A DNA stretch of 64,000 nt from UBA5793 sp040255465 (GTDB taxonomy: Bacteria > Planctomycetota > Phycisphaerae > Phycisphaerales > UBA5793), in the NCBI GenBank assembly GCA_040255465.1, contig JBDZVA010000002.1:434001-498000 (forward strand). Direction: 5' to 3'. A model generated the notes under the pieces. That model was not told the origin of the DNA. It searched no databases and worked only from the letters and a program-made list of their open reading frames with translations. The translations under genes were made by a program, and so were the position numbers. This document shows, one piece after another, positions 16,899 to 24,406 of this stretch (positions are counted from its first letter, which is position 1; each line of letters starts with the position of its first letter).

Positions 16899-17515
16899 GC
16901 GAATTGTCCCGCCACACTGCCGGCCGCCTCGTGCTTCGACCCGCCCGCGTCGGTTGCATCAAGCAATTCCGCCTGTTCGATCACTTCGCGCATCTTTCGG
17001 CGAGCTCGATGCAGGTGACTCTTGATTGTTCCTTCGGGCATGCTCAGGTAGAGGGAGATCTCGGAGATGGACCATTCCTGCTGGTGGAACAAAAGGACGA
17101 TTTCGCGCTGCGCATCGCCGAGGCTGGCGAGTCCCACCGCCACCGCCTGCCGGGCGCTGACGCGAGTCTCCAGGCCGACGGCGTCATGCTCGGGCGAGTT
17201 GCCGTCGCTGCGCCACGCGCTCACAATGTCCGTTTCGGCAATCGGGTGAAACTTCTGAACCCAGTTGACATAAAGCCGCTTGGCGATCGTGAACAGCCAG
17301 GTCGAGAAGCGATACCTGGGATCGAATCGATCGAGATTCTTGAGCACGCGCACAAACGCTTCCTGCACCACGTCTTCGGCGACCTCCGGCCGTCCCGACA
17401 TGCGCAGCATGAATGCGTACAGCGAGTCCTGATGCGCCCGGATCAGTCCCGTGATGGCGTCGGCATCACCGGACTTGGCTCGTTTGATGAGTTGCTGCTC
17501 TTGGGCGCGTAGCAT
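16895..17515 (-). CDS. ECF-family RNA polymerase sigma factor (RpoE-like)
   Basis: The 206-residue protein has sigma region 2 (about 20-90: A-E-D-V-V-Q-E-A-F-V-R-V, F-S-T-W-L-F-T-I-A) and region 4 (about 125-180: Q-R-E-I-V-L-L-F-H-Q-Q-E, S-I-S-E-I-S-L-Y-L, G-T-I-K-S-H-L-H-R-A-R). It is a more canonical RpoE-type sigma than the one at 5342-5977. It is translationally coupled to a membrane protein and followed by a large secreted protein, the same three-part layout as the first sigma locus. Confidence 0.92.
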   Translation of the reverse strand: MLRAQEQQLIKRAKSGDADAITGLIRAHQDSLYAFMLRMSGRPEVAEDVVQEAFVRVLKNLDRFDPRYRFSTWLFTIAKRLYVNWVQKFHPIAETDIVSAWRSDGNSPEHDAVGLETRVSARQAVAVGLASLGDAQREIVLLFHQQEWSISEISLYLSMPEGTIKSHLHRARRKMREVIEQAELLDATDAGGSKHEAAGSVAGQFA

Positions 17516-17671
17516 GCGGTGCCTCTATGAGAAGAAGTCAACGTTCTTGATACCGCAGCCGACACCGGTCGTTGCGGCCTCAGGAGGATACCCGATGACC
17601 CCGCCTCAATGCAACCCCCATCTCCGGGGATAGAGTCACTTCCCTGAGAAATCCCATCCCCTTTGCCGCCG

Positions 17672-18196
17672 ATGCTTCCCCACTTTGACCACCCCCCTGG
17701 CGCTCCGACGAGGCGACTCGTGATCGGTTTGTCGGCGTCACGGCGGTTTCGTGGCCTTCAACAGCGCTGGCTTGCCTCGAGAACTCGTCGGGCCTGCGTG
17801 ACCCTTGGTGTGCGCAGCGGAGACCTCTCGATTCGCCTGGCTGATGACCATGAAATGAGTCGGTTGCACAAGCGGCACAAGGGGAGATCCGGTCCCACGG
17901 ACGTCCTCACCTTCGACTTCACCGATCCGGGTGATTCGCAACGGGGCCATCTCGAGGTGGAAATCATCATCGGGGCGGAAGTGGCGCAGCGCGAAGCGGT
18001 GAAGCGCGGCCACGCGCCTCGGATCGAGGCACTGCTTTACATCATTCACGGCCTGCTCCATTGCCTGGGGCACGATGACCATGACCCGAGCCAGGCGGCT
18101 GCGATGCACCGCAGGGAAGATCAGGTACTCAAGGCGGTCGGGGTCGGCGCGGCGTATCGCACCGGAGGTCAACGCCGGTCCCGCCGACGACTATGA
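17672..18196 (+). CDS. ybeY: Endoribonuclease YbeY (rRNA maturation factor)
   Basis: The 174-residue protein holds the zinc-binding H-G-L-L-H-C-L-G-H-D-D-H motif that defines YbeY, preceded by the conserved T-D-V-L-T-F-D-F and a L-E-V-E-I-I-I-G strand. YbeY is a metal-dependent RNase needed for 16S rRNA 3'-end processing and ribosome quality control. The frame opens at a TTG at 17663; ATG 17672 is preferred. The short basic tail (R-R-S-R-R-R-L) is not typical. The CBS protein gene follows on the same strand about 100 bp later. Confidence 0.92.
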   Translation: MLPHFDHPPGAPTRRLVIGLSASRRFRGLQQRWLASRTRRACVTLGVRSGDLSIRLADDHEMSRLHKRHKGRSGPTDVLTFDFTDPGDSQRGHLEVEIIIGAEVAQREAVKRGHAPRIEALLYIIHGLLHCLGHDDHDPSQAAAMHRREDQVLKAVGVGAAYRTGGQRRSRRRL

Positions 18197-18297
18197 TGCA
18201 CTGTCGGCATGGCCCGTCGCAGAGGGCGATCGGGAACAAGCCGGAGGCTCCGCTCTGGTCGATCACGCGACCGGGCAGGAGTTGGATCGCTTGAGCC

Positions 18298-19608
18298 GTG
18301 AACGAGGTCCGCACTTCGGTGTCAGATCCCTGGATATGGTTGGCGCTCGTCTCGGCCCTGGGAGGCGGGTACTTGTCGGCTCTGCAACTTTGCCTCGAGG
18401 ACTTCACGCGCGGGGAACTCGAAAGCCACCTCGGAAGCGGCAGGAGCGCCGCCCGGCTGGCGTGGCTGATGGAGCATCTTGACGACCTGATTCTCGCCGT
18501 CGCCATCTGGCGTCGGGCGTCCGCGGTCGTTCTCCTTGCAAGCGTGCTGGCGGCTTTTGCGCTGGATAGCACGCATCCAACGTGGGCGATCGTCGGTTGG
18601 TCCTTTGGCGTGTTCATCTGGATCTGGATTGCACACATCGGTCTGGCATGGGCCATTTCCGATCACATCGCGGCACCCGTCGTAGCCGGATCACTGCGCA
18701 TTCTGCCGCTGCTGCACGTGTCCATGATTCCCCTCATCGCGCCGCTCAACTGGCTCAACGAGGTCGTCCGCCGCCTCGTCGGGGCGGAGCTGCGCGACGA
18801 CCTTGAAGATGAACTGCGCCAGGTCATGGAAGAAGGAGAGCGCGAGGGGCACATCACCGGCACCGAGAAGGAGATGATCGAGGCGATTGTCGACTTTCGC
18901 ACCTGCACTGTCGGAGAGATCATGACTCCGCGCATCGATGTGGACGGGCTCGAACTCACCGACGACCTGCAGGCGGTCAAGCAAAAGGTGATCGAAGACG
19001 GACACTCGCGCTTTCCGGTGTACATCGACAGCCTCGATCACATCGTGGGGATCCTGTACGCCAAGGATCTGCTGCCGTTCGTCGGCGAGGACTCTTCGGA
19101 CTTTCGCCTCAAGCCGCTGCTGCGACAGGCGATCCTTGTCCCCGAGTCGCGCCGCATCAGCGATCTGCTCGTTGAGTTCCGCAATGAGCAGGTTCACATG
19201 GCCATCGTCCTCGACGAGTACGGTGGGACGGCGGGTCTGGTCACGATCGAAGACATTGTTGAGGAGATCGTGGGAGAAATCCGAGATGAGCACGATATTG
19301 ACGATCTCCCTGAACCTGAAGTCACGCGCAACGACGACGGAACTTCGGACGTTGACGGGCGCGTACGGGTCAGCGACCTGAACGACGAACTGTCGCTCAA
19401 TCTCCCCGAAGATGAAGACTACGACACGGTGGCGGGGTGGGTGTTTGCCAGCCTTGGGCGCATTCCGGCTGCAGAAGAGGTTTTTCGCATCGGCTTGATC
19501 GAAGTAAAGGTTTTGGACGTCGAGCGCACCCGGCTGCGACGCATCCGAGTTCGGCTCCTCAGCGATGAAGAATCGCCGGTCGCCGCCGATTCGAGTGGGC
19601 CCAAGTAG
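18298..19608 (+). CDS. HlyC/CorC-family CBS-domain membrane protein
   Basis: This 436-residue protein has an N-terminal DUF21-like membrane region with about four helices (1-165). A CBS pair follows (about 205-325: G-E-I-M-T-P-R-I-D-V through V-L-D-E-Y-G-G-T-A-G-L-V-T), then a C-terminal CorC/HlyC domain (about 345-430, D-G-R-V-R-V-S-D-L-N). The family is linked to Mg2+/Co2+ transport. The start must be at or after GTG 18298, because an in-frame TGA lies two codons before it. No good ribosome-binding site is visible there. Confidence 0.88.
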   Translation: MNEVRTSVSDPWIWLALVSALGGGYLSALQLCLEDFTRGELESHLGSGRSAARLAWLMEHLDDLILAVAIWRRASAVVLLASVLAAFALDSTHPTWAIVGWSFGVFIWIWIAHIGLAWAISDHIAAPVVAGSLRILPLLHVSMIPLIAPLNWLNEVVRRLVGAELRDDLEDELRQVMEEGEREGHITGTEKEMIEAIVDFRTCTVGEIMTPRIDVDGLELTDDLQAVKQKVIEDGHSRFPVYIDSLDHIVGILYAKDLLPFVGEDSSDFRLKPLLRQAILVPESRRISDLLVEFRNEQVHMAIVLDEYGGTAGLVTIEDIVEEIVGEIRDEHDIDDLPEPEVTRNDDGTSDVDGRVRVSDLNDELSLNLPEDEDYDTVAGWVFASLGRIPAAEEVFRIGLIEVKVLDVERTRLRRIRVRLLSDEESPVAADSSGPK

Positions 19609-19767
19609 CGGGATTCGCCTCCATTTGTTGCCGAATCACAGGTTCGACCTCCCAGCCGAGTCGGAGATCGGTTATGATCTGCATTGGCTCTTGAGAGTTC
19701 GCCGGGACATGGGCCGTTGTCCGGCCAATGGGCGAGCTGCGAATCACTTTCCCAAGGAGGGAATCAC

Positions 19768-20643
19768 ATGAACCGATTCAGTTTGTTGGCTGCGGGTGCA
19801 CTGATGGGCTTTGGCGGTTCGATGGCGTTGGCTCAGCCGATCAACATCGGCGATTTTTCCGGAAGTGAGCAGGTCATTACCTTCACTCCCGGGTTCGGGG
19901 GCCAGAGCGCACCATTCACATACGAAGGGGTGACCTTCTCCGAGAATGGGGGAGGAACGGGCGGGCCGGGATTCAACGCGAGTATCAACTGGGGTTCGTA
20001 CTTTGCCAACATTCCAGGCTCCTCGCAAAGCAATGGGTTCAACGACCAGTGGGGTGACAGCCTCATCATCATGCAACTCCCCAGCGGGATTCGTCGCTTT
20101 GGGTGTCTGCTGTCGACGACGCCGATTACAACCTGGACGATGAACCTTTACGACTCGGGTAACAATCTCATTGGCAGTGACACTCGGACGATGCCGGGCA
20201 CCAGCCAGGCCGTGTTCATCGGCTACCAGACCAGCGTTGACATCGCGCGCGTCGAGATCGACGAGACCAATGGCGAGAATGGCAACATTTCGCTGATGGA
20301 TGATGTGCGACTCGAAGGTGTTGGCGGCGGCGGCTACACCTGTAACATCACGGGCGCCTGCCCCGGCAACATCAACGTCAACTGGGCCGGCGCTCAGCCC
20401 AACAAGACCCAGGGCATCGTCTTCGCCAGTAACACCGGCAGCTTCACGATCAGCAGCGGATCGTGCGCGGGAACGCAGCTCGGCCTCGGCACCCGTAACC
20501 TCCAGCTGGTCCGCACCATCGGCACCGGCAGCGGTTCGGGCAGCATTGGCCGCGCCGTCGGCTCAGGCGCCTGTGGCGGTTTCGTTCAGCTCGTCACCGT
20601 GGGCAGCCCCTGCGAGACGAGCTCCGTTGGTCAGATTCCGTAA
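19768..20643 (+). CDS. Secreted protein with shared four-cysteine C-terminal domain (copy A)
   Basis: The 291-residue protein starts with a signal peptide (L-A-A-G-A-L-M-G-F-G-G-S-M-A-L-A-Q) behind a perfect AAGGAGG. Residues about 24-185 are a beta-rich, Gly/Asn-rich domain (G-F-N-A-S-I-N-W-G-S-Y, S-V-D-I-A-R-V-E-I-D-E) that resembles extracellular jelly-roll domains. After a G-G-G-G linker, residues 190-291 are a domain shared with three nearby proteins. It holds C-P-G, N-W-A-G-A-Q-P-N, G-T-Q-L-G-L-G-T-R-N, G-A-C-G-G, S-P-C-E-T and the terminal G-Q-I-P. I recognise no function. The last 321 bp are about 91% identical to the inverted copy in the gene ending at 22357. Confidence 0.78.
   Translation: MNRFSLLAAGALMGFGGSMALAQPINIGDFSGSEQVITFTPGFGGQSAPFTYEGVTFSENGGGTGGPGFNASINWGSYFANIPGSSQSNGFNDQWGDSLIIMQLPSGIRRFGCLLSTTPITTWTMNLYDSGNNLIGSDTRTMPGTSQAVFIGYQTSVDIARVEIDETNGENGNISLMDDVRLEGVGGGGYTCNITGACPGNINVNWAGAQPNKTQGIVFASNTGSFTISSGSCAGTQLGLGTRNLQLVRTIGTGSGSGSIGRAVGSGACGGFVQLVTVGSPCETSSVGQIP
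20323..20643 (+). repeat. Inverted repeat, left arm (domain copy A)
   Basis: These 321 bp, including the stop codon, match 22357-22677 in inverted orientation. I count 29 mismatches by hand, about 91% identity. A 68-bp stretch is identical (20479-20546 against 22454-22521). The repeats bracket gdhA. Both arms are coding DNA for the same protein domain. Confidence 0.88.
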
Positions 20644-20710
20644 CCGCTTCCATGATGGAGCAGCAACGCGGGGCCGGCGCCTCGCGTTCGACAGATCGTG
20701 ATCAATGACC

Positions 20711-20740
20711 GGGGCCCACGAAGATGACTTCGTGGGCCCC
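20711..20740. terminator. Strong hairpin between convergent genes
   Basis: A perfect 13-bp stem (GGGGCCCACGAAG paired with CTTCGTGGGCCCC) with a four-base ATGA loop lies between copy A and the convergent gdhA stop. No T-run follows on either strand, so it may act as a bidirectional or Rho-assisted terminator. Confidence 0.6.
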
Positions 20741-20770
20741 GTGACATGACACGCTCCGCTTGGAGGTGGA

Positions 20771-22132
20771 TCAAACCACGCCCTGTTCAAGCATCGCCTG
20801 GGCGACGCGCAGGAAGCCGGCGACATTGGCTCCCAGAACATAGTCGCCCGGCGCATCGTACTCTGCCGCCGTCCTGGCGCAGGCGCTGTGAATGTTGTGC
20901 ATGATCTTTCTGAGTTCCTTGTCGACCGTGTCCCGCGACCAGACCTGGCGCTGGCTGTTTTGCGCCATCTCCAGGCCCGAGGTGGCGACGCCGCCCGCGT
21001 TCGCGGCTTTGCCAGGCGCATACAGCACCTTGGCCATGCGGAAGACCTCGATGGCATCGGGGTGAGTGGGCATGTTGGCGCCTTCAGCGATCAGCCGGAT
21101 GCCATTCTTCACGAGCTGTTTGGCGTCTTCACCCAGCAACTCGTTCTGAGTTGCGCAGGGGAACGCGGCGTCCGCCTTGATGCCCCACAGCGGATTGGCG
21201 CTGCCGCTCACGGGTGTAAACGTCGCGCTGCGGTATCGCTCGGCGTACTCGGAAATGCGTCCGCGGTGCTTGTTCTTCAGCGCCATGATCCAATCGAGCT
21301 TCTCAAGCGTGATGCCTTCCGGATCGTGAATGAAGCCACTCGAGTCGGACATGGCCACAACCTTGGCTCGCTCTTCGATGAGTTTCTGCACCGCGTACTG
21401 CGCCACGTTGCCCGAGCCGGACACGATGCAGGTCTTGCCGGCGAGGGAATCGCCGCGCGAGGTCAGCATCTCCGACGCAAAGTAGACCAGGCCGTAGCCG
21501 GTGGCTTCCGCGCGAATGTTGCTGCCTCCCCACAGCAGTCCCTTGCCGGTCAGCGTGCCCGTGAACTCATTTCGGATTCGCTTGTACTGGCCGAAGAGAT
21601 AGCCGATTTCGCGACCACCCACGCCGATGTCCCCGGCCGGAACGTCGGTGGATGCACCGATGTGTCGGTGCAACTCGGTCATGAAACTCTGGCAGAATCG
21701 CATGACTTCGTTGTCGCTCTTGCCTTTCGGGTCGAAGTTGGCGCCTCCCTTGCCGCCGCCCAGGCTGAGCCCCGTCAGCGCGTTCTTGAAGACCTGTTCA
21801 AATCCAAGGAACTTGAGGATGCTGCGGCTCACGCTCGGGTGAAAGCGCAGCCCGCCCTTGTAGGGACCCAGCGCGCTGTTGAACTCGATTCGGTACCCGC
21901 GATTCACCCGCACCTGTCCTTTGTCGTCGTGCCACGCGACGCGAAACGAGATGGTCCGCTCGGGTTCGATCAGTCGCTCGAGGATCCGCTCCTGCTCGTA
22001 CTCGGGATGCCGGGCAATGACCGGACCCATGGACTCCAGGACTTCATCAACCGCCTGGAGAAACTCTGGCTGGGTTGGATTGCGCCGATGCGCGAACTCC
22101 AACACACTCTTCACGTACGCTGCGTTCGACAT
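20771..22132 (-). CDS. gdhA: NADP-type glutamate dehydrogenase
   Basis: The 453-residue protein has the length and motifs of the small hexameric GdhA: P-Y-K-G-G-L-R-F-H-P with the substrate-binding Lys, G-G-G-K-G-G-A-N-F-D-P-K-G-K, D-V-P-A-G-D-I-G-V-G-G-R-E-I-G-Y, and the Rossmann S-G-S-G-N-V-A-Q-Y-A. It forms glutamate from 2-oxoglutarate and ammonium. ATG 22132 has AAGGAG 7 nt upstream; an open frame to 22276 and an ATG at 22138 are less likely. The gene sits between the two arms of a 321-bp inverted repeat, so recombination could flip it. A perfect hairpin lies in its 5' region at 22214-22231. Confidence 0.95.
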   Translation of the reverse strand: MSNAAYVKSVLEFAHRRNPTQPEFLQAVDEVLESMGPVIARHPEYEQERILERLIEPERTISFRVAWHDDKGQVRVNRGYRIEFNSALGPYKGGLRFHPSVSRSILKFLGFEQVFKNALTGLSLGGGKGGANFDPKGKSDNEVMRFCQSFMTELHRHIGASTDVPAGDIGVGGREIGYLFGQYKRIRNEFTGTLTGKGLLWGGSNIRAEATGYGLVYFASEMLTSRGDSLAGKTCIVSGSGNVAQYAVQKLIEERAKVVAMSDSSGFIHDPEGITLEKLDWIMALKNKHRGRISEYAERYRSATFTPVSGSANPLWGIKADAAFPCATQNELLGEDAKQLVKNGIRLIAEGANMPTHPDAIEVFRMAKVLYAPGKAANAGGVATSGLEMAQNSQRQVWSRDTVDKELRKIMHNIHSACARTAAEYDAPGDYVLGANVAGFLRVAQAMLEQGVV

Positions 22133-22213
22133 GAACATGCTCCTTCTCGCCGGGCATCGCGCGCTGCACATACCACCGTGCGTTGACGTCGAGCCTACGG
22201 GATACGCCTGACA

Positions 22214-22231
22214 GTGCGAGCGTTCTCGCAC
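22214..22231 (-). promoter_or_regulatory. Short perfect hairpin upstream of gdhA
   Basis: GTGCGAG and CTCGCAC form a 7-bp inverted repeat with a four-base loop about 80 nt before the gdhA start. A TAGTAT -10-like hexamer (minus strand, 22246-22251) precedes it, so the hairpin would fall just after a transcription start. It could be an operator or a 5' UTR structure. Confidence 0.3.
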
Positions 22232-22280
22232 ACCCGGACTGGGGGATACTAACTGTCTGATGATGACCGTTCCCAATCAA

Positions 22281-22310
22281 AAAAAACCTCACCCCCATTT
22301 GGGGGTGAGG
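22281..22310 (-). terminator. Rho-independent terminator of copy B
   Basis: On the minus strand, CCTCACCCCC, a four-base loop and GGGGGTGAGG form a perfect 10-bp stem followed by a run of T residues (the A-run from about 22279). It stands 46 nt after the stop of the minus-strand gene ending at 22357. The stem is identical to the terminator at 25452-25484. Confidence 0.92.
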
Positions 22311-22317
22311 TTTGTGG

Positions 22318-22346
22318 TCTCATATGAGATCTGAATTCGAATTCAG
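22318..22346 (-). other. Two palindromes in the 3' UTR of copy B
   Basis: CTGAATTCGAATTCAG (22331-22346) and TCTCATATGAGA (22318-22329) are perfect palindromes placed between the stop codon and the terminator. Together with the terminator they give three successive hairpins. Copy C at 24407-25405 has the same arrangement. Confidence 0.7.
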
Positions 22347-22356
22347 GCGAACCGAA

Positions 22357-22677
22357 TTACGGAATCTGACCAACGGTGCTCGTCTCGCAGGGGCTGCCGA
22401 CGGTGACGAGCTGGACGAAGCCGCCGCAGGCGCCGGAGTTGACCGAGCGACCGATGCTGCCCGAACCGCTGCCGGTGCCGATGGTGCGGACCAGCTGGAG
22501 GTTACGGGTGCCGAGGCCGAGTTGCGTACCCGCGCAGGCGCCACTGTTGATGGTGAAGCTGCCGGTGTTGCTGGCGAAGACGATGCCCTGCTGCTTGTTG
22601 GGCTGAGCACCGGCCCAGTTGACGTCGATGTTGCCGGGGCAGGTACCCGTGATGTCACAGGTGTAGCCGCCGCCGCC
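22357..22677 (-). repeat. Inverted repeat, right arm (domain copy B)
   Basis: This is the partner of 20323-20643, running on the opposite strand with about 91% identity. The longest identical block is 68 bp. The spacing between the arms is about 1.7 kb and contains gdhA and two terminators. Confidence 0.88.
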
Positions 22678-23346
22678 GCTGCCGAGGCCAGTCACGGCGA
22701 TGTCGTCGTAGTAGGTCGCGGTGCCAAGCGTGAAGAGGTCGATGTTGGCGATCTCGGGGACGCCCGCGTCAACAAAGAGGATGCCGGTGGAGACTTCGAC
22801 GTTGTTGTAGTAGGTGGTGATGGTGTCGTTGTCGATATCGACTTCGCAACGAATCTCGACCCACTGGTCAAACGCGATGGGGGGGAAGTTGGTTTCGGTG
22901 CGGAGATCGTCCGCAACGGTTCCCGGACCGCCGCCCGCGTCACCCTCGAAGTCGAACTGCAGCTCGATGCACCAGTCGTACGGGCCGCCGTGGTTGTAGA
23001 CGTTCTGGAAGATGAAGTAGGTATCGGAGATGAATGATCCGACGGGGATGTACACCCAGGCGGAGATCGTGCCCGAACCGCTCGTCAACCCGGTGAATGG
23101 GTGGATCGCGTCGTCGGCGCCTTCGGCGAGAATCGACCGGCTGCCCGTGTGGGCGAAAGCCGGCGACGCGCTGCCGCAGACCGCTTCGAGATCATCCCAG
23201 CCGGTCCAGCCGCCGACGTGGAAGAGAACCTGACCGTTGGAATAGCCTTCGAAACCATCACTCCAGTCCTGGCCGAGTGCGGTGTTGCAAAGTCCAGTCA
23301 CTCCGAACGCCAGAGCCAGTCCAAGTCCTGTCAGTTTGCCTTTCAT
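22357..23346 (-). CDS. Secreted protein with shared four-cysteine C-terminal domain (copy B)
   Basis: The 329-residue protein has a signal peptide (L-G-L-A-L-A-F-G-V-T-G-L-C-N-T-A-L-G-Q). Residues about 25-222 form a concanavalin/LamG-like beta domain (D-G-F-E-G-Y-S-N-G-Q, G-T-I-S-A-W-V-Y-I-P, F-D-Q-W-V-E-I-R-C-E-V). After a G-G-G-G linker comes the 102-residue C-terminal domain, differing from copy A at only nine positions. ATG 23346 has AAGGAG 8 nt upstream; the open frame to 23586 is not used. The N-terminal half is unrelated to that of copy A, so the shared domain behaves as a module. LamG-like folds often bind sugars, so a surface role is plausible. Confidence 0.78.
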   Translation of the reverse strand: MKGKLTGLGLALAFGVTGLCNTALGQDWSDGFEGYSNGQVLFHVGGWTGWDDLEAVCGSASPAFAHTGSRSILAEGADDAIHPFTGLTSGSGTISAWVYIPVGSFISDTYFIFQNVYNHGGPYDWCIELQFDFEGDAGGGPGTVADDLRTETNFPPIAFDQWVEIRCEVDIDNDTITTYYNNVEVSTGILFVDAGVPEIANIDLFTLGTATYYDDIAVTGLGSGGGGYTCDITGTCPGNIDVNWAGAQPNKQQGIVFASNTGSFTINSGACAGTQLGLGTRNLQLVRTIGTGSGSGSIGRSVNSGACGGFVQLVTVGSPCETSTVGQIP

Positions 23347-23462
23347 AGATTCCGCTCCTTCTGAAAATGGTAAAAAACTCCCATCGGAGGTCGACGTCCG
23401 CCTCCGAACACCATGGCGCATCCTTGCGACGCATTTCAGCGCCCAACGGCCATGCACCGCGG

Positions 23463-23488
23463 CTCGCTCCGGGTACTCCCGGAGCGAG
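23463..23488. promoter_or_regulatory. Perfect hairpin in the leader of copy B
   Basis: CTCGCTCCGGG and CCCGGAGCGAG form a perfect 11-bp stem with a TACT loop. It lies about 117 nt upstream of the copy B start codon, within its likely leader. No T-run follows on the minus strand, so it looks like a structural or regulatory element rather than an intrinsic terminator. Confidence 0.45.
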
Positions 23489-23843
23489 TTGTGGATCGTT
23501 TTAGAATCGGTCCCGAAACCTGTGCGGGAATGACTCTCCGTCCTACTTATCAAGATAACCGATTCTGAGCGGAAAGCGAAGCGCAATTCCGAAAAAGAAC
23601 AGAAGTTACGGGTAGTTTTCCCCTGGCAAGGTTCGGCAGGGCCCCGCCAGCGGCCTGCGGAGGACGCGCGATGCGCCCGTCATCGCGGAACTGGGGGTCC
23701 GAAAACGCCGCCCCAGTCCGAGAACCCTGTCGGTTTGGATGATTTGCCTGTCTGCTGCAAATGCTGTTCTGGAAAAAGTCGGTATCACTGTCGCCTTGTT
23801 ATGGTGTTTTTGCAGAAAAAACTGATTCTGATCCAGAGTTCCG

Positions 23844-23871
23844 TTGCATTTGGCTCAATCTCCTGTACACT
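23844..23871 (+). promoter_or_regulatory. Candidate sigma70-type promoter toward copy C
   Basis: TTGCAT (23844-23849) and TACACT (23866-23871) are separated by 16 bp in a relatively AT-rich stretch. They point toward the gene at 24407 and would give a leader of about 530 nt. This is a consensus match by eye only. Confidence 0.35.
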
Positions 23872-24406
23872 GTGGATGGTAAATGATCGGTTGCTTGGCG
23901 CATCATGCGTTTGCGGTACGGAGAGATTCTCTCGCAGGGCAGCACCGATCAATCCACGATGTCTTTGCCGCGTTTGGTTGCGGATTGCATTGATCGGGAG
24001 AATGGCTGAGAGGGGAAAACGGGTGGTGAGACGGTCCTGCGGCTTCGGTCGCATGCGTTTCGCGATCCGAACGAGTCATGGCGGCAGATGCGGTTTCCAC
24101 ATCTGCCTGGTCTTGAGCCGGGAGTGACTCGCTCTGAGGCCACTGCGAAGGCTGGGCTCGTCTGGAGGGTTGAGTCTTGAGAGAGGGAGATCGGGGGGAG
24201 CAGATGAACAGCGCGTGTATTTCAGCCACCCGCGTGACCCAGCCGTTCGGTGAGCGGTCACACAGCGAATGTCATCGGTTTCATGTTCCTTCGAGGCGCT
24301 TTGGCGCACGGCGAAGCGGATTCTAGTAGTTTTCCAGTTCTTGCTCGGAGCGGCGCGTTGTCGCTCATGAGTATCACGTGTTCTTTCCTAACGGAGAAAA
24401 GAAGAA

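Larger units (their letters stand above)
23347..24406. other. Gene-free divergent intergenic region (about 1 kb)
   Basis: No convincing gene lies here: the open frames present are short, conflict with one another and lack homology-like motifs. The region looks less GC-rich than its surroundings. It contains a perfect 11-bp hairpin (23463-23488), a pair of inverted 9-mers AGAATCGGT/ACCGATTCT (23503-23511 and 23558-23566), and a sigma70-like promoter (23844-23871). It separates two divergently transcribed genes of the same domain family, so both may have long regulated leaders. Confidence 0.6.

Noticed and set aside
19641..19680. A GGTTCGA tRNA T-loop-like string
   Set aside because: No cloverleaf or acceptor stem can be formed around it.
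23735..24127. A 130-residue ORF in the gene-free region
   Set aside because: It lacks a ribosome-binding site and plausible protein composition (many Cys/Arg, no domain pattern), and it overlaps equally poor frames on the other strand.
24204..24326. A 40-codon leader ORF with GGGGGAG ahead of the ATG, upstream of copy C
   Set aside because: It has no motif or biased composition, and such short frames are expected by chance in 1 kb of intergenic DNA.
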